From NCBI GenBank assembly GCA_013696525.1, contig JACCYK010000333.1:1-5370 (forward strand): 5,370 nt of DNA, read 5' to 3'. Numbering within the stretch: the stretch's first letter is position 1; every line of letters begins with the position of its first letter. The DNA is from Chloroflexia bacterium (lineage in GTDB: Bacteria; Chloroflexota; Chloroflexia; Thermomicrobiales; UBA6265). Positions 1 through 4,847 of this stretch are shown here, one piece after another. The position numbers and the translations under genes were made by a program. The notes under the pieces were generated by a model. It saw only the letters and a program-made list of their open reading frames with translations. It did no database searches and had not been told where the DNA came from.

Positions 1-1
1 G

Positions 2-112
2 CCGGTGGTCCCCGTGATGCACGCGTCGCTTGAACTCGTGACTGGCTTCCGGTTCGACAATTTGTCGGTCAAGTCGCTGTCTGAGAAGCCCGGTCGTGCC
101 GGCACGCCGTAA
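2..112 (+). CDS. C-terminal fragment of an unknown protein (5' end outside window)
   Basis: An open frame enters from the left edge in frame 2 and reads 36 codons to a TAA at 110-112. The visible tail starts PVVPVMHASLELVTG and ends GRAGTP; I do not recognise it. Support for a real gene end comes from position: the stop lies 13 bases before the next ATG (126), and the ribosome binding site of that gene (AGGAAG, 112-117) overlaps the TAA. That spacing is typical of an operon. The frame also contains an internal ATG at 17, but a 31-residue product starting there would lack a visible ribosome binding site. The composition matches the two genes that follow, so the three probably belong to one block. 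Confidence 0.5.
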   Translation, partial: PVVPVMHASLELVTGFRFDNLSVKSLSEKPGRAGTP

Positions 113-117
113 GGAAG
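112..117 (+). promoter_or_regulatory. Ribosome binding site fixing the start at 126
   Basis: AGGAAG lies 8 bases before the ATG at 126. It selects that ATG over an in-frame GTG at 96, which would lie inside the upstream gene and has no comparable site before it. Confidence 0.6.
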
Positions 118-125
118 CAAAGCAG

Positions 126-449
126 ATGGCGGATATTGCGTTTGAGGATGACCTTGGCGAAGCTCAGCGCGACTGGCTCAGAACTCGGATTACGACGAAA
201 CGCGGAGACGTTGTCGATTTTACCGCCCAATACGAGACACTTGATCGAGGTCGTCGAGTTGCGGTGATCCGCTATGATTGTGCCCACGGGTTTCTGCACG
301 TCGATGTGCTGAACCTGCATGGTGACGTGGTCGTGAAGGAATCTCTCCCCAGCTACCTGTCGATGAAGGAAGCCTTGAATTTTGGAATCGATGATATCGA
401 GGATCGTTGGAGAGCGTACAAGCAGCGGTTTTTCGGAGAATCATCATGA
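126..449 (+). CDS. Small protein of unknown function with RYDxAHGxxHxD motif
   Basis: This encodes 107 residues. The ATG at 126 is chosen because of the AGGAAG site 8 bases upstream. The predicted order is a polar N-terminal helix (about 5-20), beta strands (about 21-38, 43-50 and 56-63) and a charged C-terminal helix (about 79-102, ending in WRAYKQRFFG). The centre carries R49-Y50-D51-x-A53-H54-G55-x-x-H58-x-D60, a cluster of Asp and His that looks like a conserved functional or metal-binding patch. Short beta-rich proteins with an RYD...HG...H signature exist in uncharacterised families, and TumE-type toxins carry a similar 'RYDN..GKGDHRH' patch. My recall of such families (possibly DUF7718) is not firm, so the toxin idea is only a hypothesis. 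There is no signal peptide or membrane segment. It overlaps the next gene by four bases (ATGA), so the two are translationally coupled. GC content is well below that of the genes to the right. Confidence 0.8.
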   Translation: MADIAFEDDLGEAQRDWLRTRITTKRGDVVDFTAQYETLDRGRRVAVIRYDCAHGFLHVDVLNLHGDVVVKESLPSYLSMKEALNFGIDDIEDRWRAYKQRFFGESS

Positions 450-895
450 CCGAGCACAACGGCGTCGATCAAGGCATTGACGACATCAAGGCGGCGCGAA
501 ACGCGATGCGACTCAACGAATTTCGAGGTTTTCTTGAGGACCTCATCGACGACCCGGCCCCACTCGGCTTGGTTCCAGACGGCTCAACCCTAGAGATTCG
601 CCGGGTGCTGATCCACGGTCAGCGCCTCCGCTTGACCGCGTACCGGCCAATGGATTCTGACGCGGCGTGGTCAGCCCGCGTCACGAGCCAACTTGGCACA
701 GAAACACCCGGGTCGGAGTTGGGAACCTCCACCGAGACCACACAACAGCATCCTGACGAGTGGCGGATGTCAGACGTCGGTGACATCATCGCCACCGGAT
801 TGACGCACCAGGCCGCGTTTGATGCCCTGGCGGAGAAACTACGAGAGAGCTCTTTCCTCGCGAAGCTTGGCGCTCCAGAAACGCTTCATCGGTAG
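446..895 (+). CDS. Hypothetical protein translationally coupled to the RYD/HG protein
   Basis: This encodes 149 residues. The ATG at 446 overlaps the upstream TGA (447-449) and is preceded by GGAGA at 435-439. An in-frame ATG at 407 lies deep inside the upstream gene and is rejected. I do not recognise the protein. It appears to have three parts: an N-terminal charged helical region (about 9-36), a short beta-like stretch (about 48-67) and a C-terminal helix (about 120-137, sequence AAFDALAEKLRES). Between them (about 77-103) is a Ser/Thr/Gln/Glu-rich segment that looks like a flexible linker. No catalytic motif, DNA-binding helix-turn-helix, signal peptide or membrane span is visible. Strict coupling to the 107-residue protein suggests the two products act together, for example as partners in a complex or as toxin and antitoxin. 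Nothing in this sequence proves that. Confidence 0.75.
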   Translation: MTEHNGVDQGIDDIKAARNAMRLNEFRGFLEDLIDDPAPLGLVPDGSTLEIRRVLIHGQRLRLTAYRPMDSDAAWSARVTSQLGTETPGSELGTSTETTQQHPDEWRMSDVGDIIATGLTHQAAFDALAEKLRESSFLAKLGAPETLHR

Positions 896-908
896 CCAAC
901 CGCGACAC

Positions 909-2522
909 TCAGTTGATGCGCTTCTCGCGGCCGGCCCACTCGCGGTCGCGGAGGACGAATTTTTGGACTTTGCCGGTCGAGGTCTTGGGTAGCTCGCCGA
1001 ACTCGACCGCCCTCGGCACCTTGAACCGGCTGAGACGGGCGCGGCAGAAGGCGATCAGCTCGTCGGCGGTCAGCGGTTGGCCCGGTTTCAGGGTGACGAA
1101 GGCTTTGGGCACCTCGCCCCAGTAGTCGTCGGGGATGGCGATCACTGCCGCCTCCAGCACGGCGGGGTGGGCGGCCACGGCTTGCTCGACCTCGATCGTG
1201 GAGATGTTCTCGCCGCCGGAGATGATGATGTCTTTCTCGCGGTCGCGTAGCTCAATGTAGCCATCGGCGTGCATCACCGCCAGGTCGCCGGAGTGGAACC
1301 AGCCGCCGCGAAAGGCTTGTGCGGTCGCCTCCAAGTCGCGGAAGTAGCCCTTCATCGTGTTGTTGCCCCGCATGATCGCCTCGCCGACCGTGATGCCATC
1401 GGTGGGGACGTCGTTCATCGCGTCGTCCACCACCCGGACCTCATCAGCGATCACGTAGCCGACGCCCTGGCGGGCTTTCAGACGCGCCCGCTCCGCCACC
1501 GGCAGGTCGTTCCAATGCGGCTGCCATTCGCAAACGGTGTAGGGACCGTACACCTCGGTCAGGCCGTAGACATGGATGATTTCGGCCCCCAACGACTCAA
1601 TCTGCGCGATGAGCGTCGGCGAGGGCGGGGCGGCGGCGGTGCTGACAATCAGCCGGCGTGGCAGCGGCGTGGTTGGCGCGTTGGCGGCGTTGGCGAGCGC
1701 GATCAGCACGGTCGGGGCGGCGCAGAAATGGGTCACCCCGGCCGTTTCGACCAGGCGCCACACCAGCTCGGGGTCGACCCGGCGCAGGCAGACGTGAGTG
1801 CCGCCGATCGCGGTCACCGCCCAGGGATAGCACCAGCCGTTGCAGTGAAACATCGGCAACGTCCAGAGGTAGACGCTGTCGCTGCTCATCCTCGTCTCCA
1901 ATAGCTCGCCGAGGCTGTTCAGATAGGCGCCGCGGTGGGTGTACATGACGCCCTTGGGGCGGCCGGTGGTGCCGCTGGTGTAGTCGATCGCGATCGTCTC
2001 GTCCTCGTCATCCAGGGGCCAGTCGATGGGATTGGGGCTGCCGCCGGCCAGGAACGCCTCGTACTCGATCTCCCCCAGGCGGGTGCCGTCCGGCACGTCC
2101 TCCACATTGACAATGGTTTCCACATGGTCGAGCTGGTCTCGAACCGGCGCCACCACCCGCGCCAGCTCGGTGTCGACCACCAGCACCTTCGCCCCGGAGT
2201 GGTTCAAGATGTAGGCGACCTCGTCGCCGTTGAGCCGGGTGTTGATCGCGACCAGGATGCCGCCCGCCAACGGCACCGCGAAATGCCCTTCCAGCATCGC
2301 CGGAATGTTTGGCACCAGGTACGCGACCCGGTCACCCTTTTCGATCCCGGCCGCGACCAGGGCCGAGGCCAGCCGGTGTACCCGCTCGTTCAGCTCGGGA
2401 TACGTCCATGATCGGTTTCCGTGGATGACGGCGGGTTTCTGGCGGAAGATCGCGGCGCTCCGTTGCAAGAACCGGAGCGGCGTCAGGTGCGAGCGGTGGA
2501 CGGCGGCCGGGTACATAGGCAT
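909..2522 (-). CDS. AMP-forming acyl-CoA synthetase (FadD/DmdB-like fatty or aryl acid:CoA ligase)
   Basis: This 537-residue protein has the normal length for an adenylate-forming acyl-CoA synthetase of the ANL superfamily. It would convert a carboxylic acid, ATP and CoA to acyl-CoA, AMP and PPi in the cytoplasm. All core motifs are intact: the phosphate loop TSGTTGRPKG (182-191), PMFHCNGW (223-230), YGLTE (319-323), the ATP-ribose Asp in SGDLA (411-415), the hinge DREKDII (427-433), GGENIS (436-441), and the adenylation Lys-518 in PKTSTGK. PMFHCNGW is typical of the medium-chain, methylmercaptopropionate (DmdB) and plant AAE-like subgroup, so the substrate is probably a short- or medium-chain or aryl acid; it cannot be fixed from sequence. 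The start at 2522 puts the family-typical N-terminus (PLRFLQRSAAIF) about 14 residues in; GGAG (plus 2535-2538) lies 12 bases upstream, slightly far. A second ATG at 2516 is possible. The open frame extends to 2846 but would overlap the divergent alpha-subunit gene. The gene is divergent from the CoA-transferase-like pair. Confidence 0.93.
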   Translation of the reverse strand: MPMYPAAVHRSHLTPLRFLQRSAAIFRQKPAVIHGNRSWTYPELNERVHRLASALVAAGIEKGDRVAYLVPNIPAMLEGHFAVPLAGGILVAINTRLNGDEVAYILNHSGAKVLVVDTELARVVAPVRDQLDHVETIVNVEDVPDGTRLGEIEYEAFLAGGSPNPIDWPLDDEDETIAIDYTSGTTGRPKGVMYTHRGAYLNSLGELLETRMSSDSVYLWTLPMFHCNGWCYPWAVTAIGGTHVCLRRVDPELVWRLVETAGVTHFCAAPTVLIALANAANAPTTPLPRRLIVSTAAAPPSPTLIAQIESLGAEIIHVYGLTEVYGPYTVCEWQPHWNDLPVAERARLKARQGVGYVIADEVRVVDDAMNDVPTDGITVGEAIMRGNNTMKGYFRDLEATAQAFRGGWFHSGDLAVMHADGYIELRDREKDIIISGGENISTIEVEQAVAAHPAVLEAAVIAIPDDYWGEVPKAFVTLKPGQPLTADELIAFCRARLSRFKVPRAVEFGELPKTSTGKVQKFVLRDREWAGREKRIN

Positions 2523-2694
2523 AGACGAGCAGTTCTCCGTGCGGTGTCGGCCGCGACGATCCGCGCCACGGCCTGACCAAGCGTAGGGTCTGTCGCCCAT
2601 GATAGCCCGAAAGCCGCGTATGATTGACTTGGCGCGTCCTCCCCCCAGACCGGCTGCCGGCCCTGGCGGTGACGCGGAACGAGGAGCAAGGCCG
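2523..2694. promoter_or_regulatory. Divergent promoter region between the ligase and CoA-transferase-like genes
   Basis: These 172 bases separate two divergently transcribed genes and should contain both promoters. A plus-strand TATGAT (2619-2624, five of six matches to TATAAT) could be the -10 for the alpha/beta pair, giving a leader of about 60 bases. On the minus strand, TATCAT (plus 2599-2604) could serve the ligase. Neither has a convincing -35 hexamer at the right spacing. A TTGACT at 2624-2629 has no -10 downstream. No clear operator palindrome stands out. The existence of promoters is inferred mainly from gene orientation. Confidence 0.45.
2681..2686 (+). promoter_or_regulatory. Strong ribosome binding site for the alpha subunit
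   Basis: GAGGAG lies 8 bases before the ATG at 2695. It decides this start over an in-frame ATG at 2599, which would add a Pro/Arg-rich, non-family N-terminus. Confidence 0.75.
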
Positions 2695-3522
2695 ATGATC
2701 GACAAGCAAACAACCATGGCGGCGGCGATCGCGGCGGTGCCGGACGGGGCGATCTTGGCACTCGGCGGGAACACGCTCCATCGCGGACCTTTCGCGGCGG
2801 TGCATGAGCTGGTACGGCAGCGCAAGCGCGGCCTCGAGCTGGTCAAAACGGCTGGCGCCTACGACGTTGATCTCCTCTGTGGCACCGGTTGCGCTGCCGC
2901 CGTCTCGGCCGGGTTCGTCGGCTTCGAGACCCTATATGGGCTGGCCCCGAGCTACCGGCGTGAGGTCGAGCAGGGGCGCGTGCTCGCCAAAGAGCATGCC
3001 TGCTACAGCGTCATCGCTGGGCTGCGGGCGGCGATCCAGGGCGTCCCCTTTATGCCGATCGCCGGCATGCTTGGCTCCGATCTGCCGGCGGCACGCGGTT
3101 TCCAGACCGTTCGTGATCCGTACACCGGGGACGGCGTGGTGGTGATCCCGGCCTTGATGCCGGATGTCGCGATCGTCCATGTGCAGGAGGCGGACCGCAC
3201 CGGCAACGCCCGTATCTACGGCACCCGGTTCGAAGATCTCCTGATGGTGCGGGCGGCTAGGCATGTGATTTTGACCACGGAACGGCTCGTCGATGGCGTG
3301 ACGTTCGAGGCGATGCCGGAGAGCGTGGCCATCAGCGGCTTCATGGTCGATGCGGTGGTGGAAGCGCCTGGTGGAGCCTGGCCGGGCGGCTGCGCCGGGC
3401 TGTATGACTTCGACGCCGAGTACCTTGCCGCCTACATTGCCGCCAACAAAGACGTCGACAGCTTCAACCAATTTGTCACCGAGCGCATTCTCGACGCCGA
3501 ACCGATGCTGGCGGCCCGATGA
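2695..3522 (+). CDS. CoA-transferase family I alpha subunit (GctA/IpdA-like)
   Basis: This encodes 275 residues, close to the usual length for the alpha subunit of the glutaconate CoA-transferase / IpdAB group. Family-like segments run through the protein: AxGG near the N-terminus (22-25), GPFAAVHELVRQ (31-42, compare KPYAAVFEILRQ in GctA), PFMPIAGMLGSDL (118-130), PDVAIVHVQEAD with NARIYG (156-176), and VDAVVEAPGGAWP followed by GLYDFD (218-240). It would form the CoA-binding half of a cytosolic heteromeric enzyme with the downstream beta subunit, which starts inside this gene's stop codon (ATGA). In GctA-type enzymes the catalytic Glu is on the beta subunit. In the IpdAB hydrolase, as I recall, a Glu on the alpha subunit is essential; E100 in LAKEHACYS lies in the equivalent stretch, but I cannot align it with certainty. 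The substrate is unknown; a CoA thioester produced downstream of the divergent ligase is the natural guess. Confidence 0.9.
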   Translation: MIDKQTTMAAAIAAVPDGAILALGGNTLHRGPFAAVHELVRQRKRGLELVKTAGAYDVDLLCGTGCAAAVSAGFVGFETLYGLAPSYRREVEQGRVLAKEHACYSVIAGLRAAIQGVPFMPIAGMLGSDLPAARGFQTVRDPYTGDGVVVIPALMPDVAIVHVQEADRTGNARIYGTRFEDLLMVRAARHVILTTERLVDGVTFEAMPESVAISGFMVDAVVEAPGGAWPGGCAGLYDFDAEYLAAYIAANKDVDSFNQFVTERILDAEPMLAAR

Positions 3523-4268
3523 CAACGACCGGCGAACCTGCTCCCGCTCATGACGCCCCGGTGATGATGGCGGTGGCGATGTCCCGCTTGCTGCACGATG
3601 GTGAGACCGTGTTTCACGGCGTCGCCTCACCGCTGCCGATGGTGGCGACGCTCTTGGCGAAGCAGCTTCAGGCGCCGGGCCTGGTCTATCTCAACATTAC
3701 CGGCAGCGTCGATCCGCGGCCGGAGCGGCTGCCGGTGTCGACCGTCGATCCCGCCCTGCTCCGTGGCACTCGCTCGCTCGTCACCCTGACCGACCTGTTC
3801 GACCTAGCGTCGCGGGGCCGGCTCGATGTCGCGTTCCTCAGCGGCGCCCAAATCGATCAGCAGGGACGGATCAACCTCAGCGTGATCGGCGATTTCGCCC
3901 GGCCCAAGGTCCGGTTACCGGGCGGGGCGGGCAGTGCCGCCCTGATGCCCTCGGCCCGGCGGGTCATCCTCTGGCGGACCAAGCATGACCGCCGGTCCTT
4001 TGTCGACCGGCTCGATTTCGTGACCGCGGCCGGGAACGTTGATCGCGTGGTGACCCCGCTCTGCGTCTTCGTCCGTCGCGACGGCCGGCTCGAAGTCGAG
4101 AGCATCCACCCCGGCGTGGCGCCGGACCACCTGCAGGCGCAAACCGGATTCGCGATCGCGGTCGATGCCTCAACCGCGGTGACGCCGGTCCCGACCGCCG
4201 AGGAGCTGGTGATGCTGGCCCTTATCGACCCCGATCGGGTGATCGACAGCGAGTTTGCCATCGGCTAG
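3519..4268 (+). CDS. CoA-transferase family I beta subunit (GctB/IpdB-like) lacking the catalytic Glu
   Basis: This encodes 249 residues, normal for GctB/IpdB-type beta subunits. The ATG at 3519 overlaps the alpha stop at 3520-3522. Recognisable family segments are GxxSPLPMVATLLAKQ (34-49), RLPVSTVDP (70-78), VAFLSGAQIDQQGRINLSVIG (104-124), the Gly-rich LPGGAGSAAL (133-142), FVTAAG (167-172) and SIHPGV (195-200). The last part (SIHPGV, PTAEEL, LALIDPD) resembles IpdB as much as GctB. Anchoring on RLP, the position of the GctB catalytic Glu (in the YESG loop) is Ile-60 within LNITGS; there is no Glu from 55 to 68, so covalent glutamyl-CoA chemistry through this residue is not possible. The pair may therefore be a hydrolase, as described for mycobacterial IpdAB in steroid ring cleavage, or use another nucleophile. 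No other steroid genes are visible, so I do not assign that substrate. The 3' end carries a 14-base palindrome over the stop codon. Confidence 0.9.
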   Translation: MTTTGEPAPAHDAPVMMAVAMSRLLHDGETVFHGVASPLPMVATLLAKQLQAPGLVYLNITGSVDPRPERLPVSTVDPALLRGTRSLVTLTDLFDLASRGRLDVAFLSGAQIDQQGRINLSVIGDFARPKVRLPGGAGSAALMPSARRVILWRTKHDRRSFVDRLDFVTAAGNVDRVVTPLCVFVRRDGRLEVESIHPGVAPDHLQAQTGFAIAVDASTAVTPVPTAEELVMLALIDPDRVIDSEFAIG

Positions 4269-4273
4269 CCGAT
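4260..4273. repeat. 14-base perfect palindrome spanning the beta-subunit stop codon
   Basis: ATCGGCTAGCCGAT is self-complementary and includes the TAG stop (4266-4268). It overlaps a second 8-base palindrome, CCGATCGG (4269-4276). It has no loop and no T-run, so it is not a typical intrinsic terminator. It lies in the 31-base gap between two convergent genes and could be a protein-binding site or a weak transcript-end structure. At this GC content chance is also possible. Confidence 0.35.
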
Positions 4274-4299
4274 CGGGCGTTGCCGACTGCCACTCGTGG

Positions 4300-4542
4300 T
4301 TAGTCTTCGGTCATCATGATCTCTTCGTCGCGGCCGTTGATGATCGCTGCCAAGGTGTTGCACAGCCGCTGGGCCTCGGCCTTGCTCAGCCCGAGCCGCA
4401 ACAGCGGGGCGCCGTCGGCCGGACCGATTTCGACGGTTAACCCTCCAGCCGGAGAGGCGCGGGCAACGACGGCGCCGATCGTTCGCTTCATCTCGGTCTC
4501 GGCTGACTCTGGGCCCAGCGCCGCTAACACATCCAGTCGCAT
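4300..4542 (-). CDS. Small hypothetical protein, 80 residues
   Basis: I do not recognise this protein. The ATG at 4542 is preceded on the minus strand by GGGAGG with a 4-base spacer, and is preferred to an internal ATG at 4491 that lacks a clear site. The open frame extends upstream to 4902, but that part has no ribosome binding site and overlaps the regulator start. Residues 19-52 look like two or three beta strands (TIGAVVARA, GLTVEIG, LLRLGL) followed by an amphipathic helix (about 53-70, LSKAEAQRLCNTLAAIIN) and an acidic tail rich in Glu, Met and Asp. This 'beta hairpin, then Leu-Ser-x-x-Glu-Ala helix' pattern is seen in many small uncharacterised proteins of high-GC bacteria. It is convergent with the beta-subunit gene and divergent from the Lrp-type regulator, so it probably has its own promoter in the 305-base region upstream. 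Confidence 0.6.
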   Translation of the reverse strand: MRLDVLAALGPESAETEMKRTIGAVVARASPAGGLTVEIGPADGAPLLRLGLSKAEAQRLCNTLAAIINGRDEEIMMTED

Positions 4543-4668
4543 CCTGCCTCCCGATCCCCACGCGGTGTCTTGCCTGACAGGTTTCCTTCGTTGCAGTGTA
4601 CCGTGCGCGGTTCGCTGGTCGTCAGCGGCCACTTGACCAAATCGCCGCGATCCCGCAACCTGTTGTGT

Positions 4669-4697
4669 GCGAAGCCTTTCGGAAGGGAAGCCTTCGC
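4669..4697. repeat. Hairpin with internal direct repeat
   Basis: GCGAAG (4669-4674) pairs with CTTCGC (4692-4697), enclosing a possible CCTT/AAGG stem with a TCGG loop (4675-4686). GAAGCCTT also occurs twice in direct orientation (4671-4678 and 4687-4694). A competing stem, GAAGG (4682-4686) with CCTTC (4691-4695), uses the same bases. There is no T-run after it on either strand, so a standard terminator is unlikely. Confidence 0.35.
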
Positions 4698-4806
4698 TCA
4701 ATCGGAGTGCGTGTTGCGAGGTACGCGGGCAGACGATAAACTCAGCGCCGGGTAGCTCGATGCTGGGAGGTCGGAACCTCGTGCCAAGCATTTCTTGTGG
4801 AAGTGG

Positions 4807-4818
4807 GTGTCCGGACAC
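4807..4818. promoter_or_regulatory. 12-base palindrome upstream of the Lrp-type gene, candidate operator
   Basis: GTGTCCGGACAC is perfectly self-complementary and ends 29 bases before the ATG at 4848, within the probable leader or core promoter. Many Lrp/AsnC proteins bind and control their own promoter, so autoregulation through this site is plausible. It does not resemble the AT-rich E. coli Lrp consensus. It is inferred from symmetry and location only. Confidence 0.35.
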
Positions 4819-4837
4819 GCCGTACATCCGAAAGTGG

Positions 4838-4842
4838 GGAGG
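4838..4842 (+). promoter_or_regulatory. Ribosome binding site of the Lrp-type gene, two adjacent ATGs
   Basis: GGAGG lies 5 bases before the ATG at 4848 and 8 bases before a second ATG at 4851. The spacing favours the second slightly; the difference is one Met. Confidence 0.65.
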
Positions 4843-4847
4843 GGACC

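Larger units (their letters stand above)
4543..4847. promoter_or_regulatory. 305-base divergent intergenic region with several inverted repeats
   Basis: No convincing gene lies here. The region should hold promoters for the minus-strand 80-residue protein and the plus-strand regulator. A plus-strand TTGCGA (4714-4719) and GATAAA (4735-4740) are 15 bases apart, each matching consensus at four of six positions; this is a weak candidate promoter for the regulator. Structured elements are a hairpin with direct repeats (4669-4697), a small hairpin (4767-4780, GAGGT and ACCTC around CGGA) and a 12-base palindrome (4807-4818). I looked for T-box and riboswitch cores and saw none. Confidence 0.45.

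Noticed and set aside
1269..1904. Plus-strand 211-codon frame inside the ligase gene
   Set aside because: It is antisense to the conserved motifs of the synthetase and has the Arg/Gly/His-rich composition typical of shadow frames.
2599..2694. N-terminal extension of the alpha subunit from the ATG at 2599
   Set aside because: It adds a Pro/Arg-rich segment foreign to the family and has no ribosome binding site, while GAGGAG is ideally placed for 2695.
2523..2846. N-terminal extension of the acyl-CoA synthetase frame by 108 residues
   Set aside because: It would cross the divergent promoter region and overlap the alpha-subunit gene head on. The extra residues do not look like the family, whose N-terminus fits the ATG at 2522.
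2932..3630. Long antisense open frame (232 codons) across the alpha/beta junction
   Set aside because: It is opposite two clear family-matching genes, rich in Arg, His and Gly, and has no recognisable domain: a shadow of high GC.
2695..4268. Naming the pair as steroid-degrading IpdAB or glutaconate CoA-transferase GctAB
   Set aside because: The missing beta Glu argues against GctAB, and no steroid-catabolism neighbours support IpdAB. Only family-level naming is justified.
4543..4847. T-box or amino-acid riboswitch upstream of the regulator
   Set aside because: No T-box core sequence, specifier-like stem or terminator/antiterminator pair with a T-run could be found.
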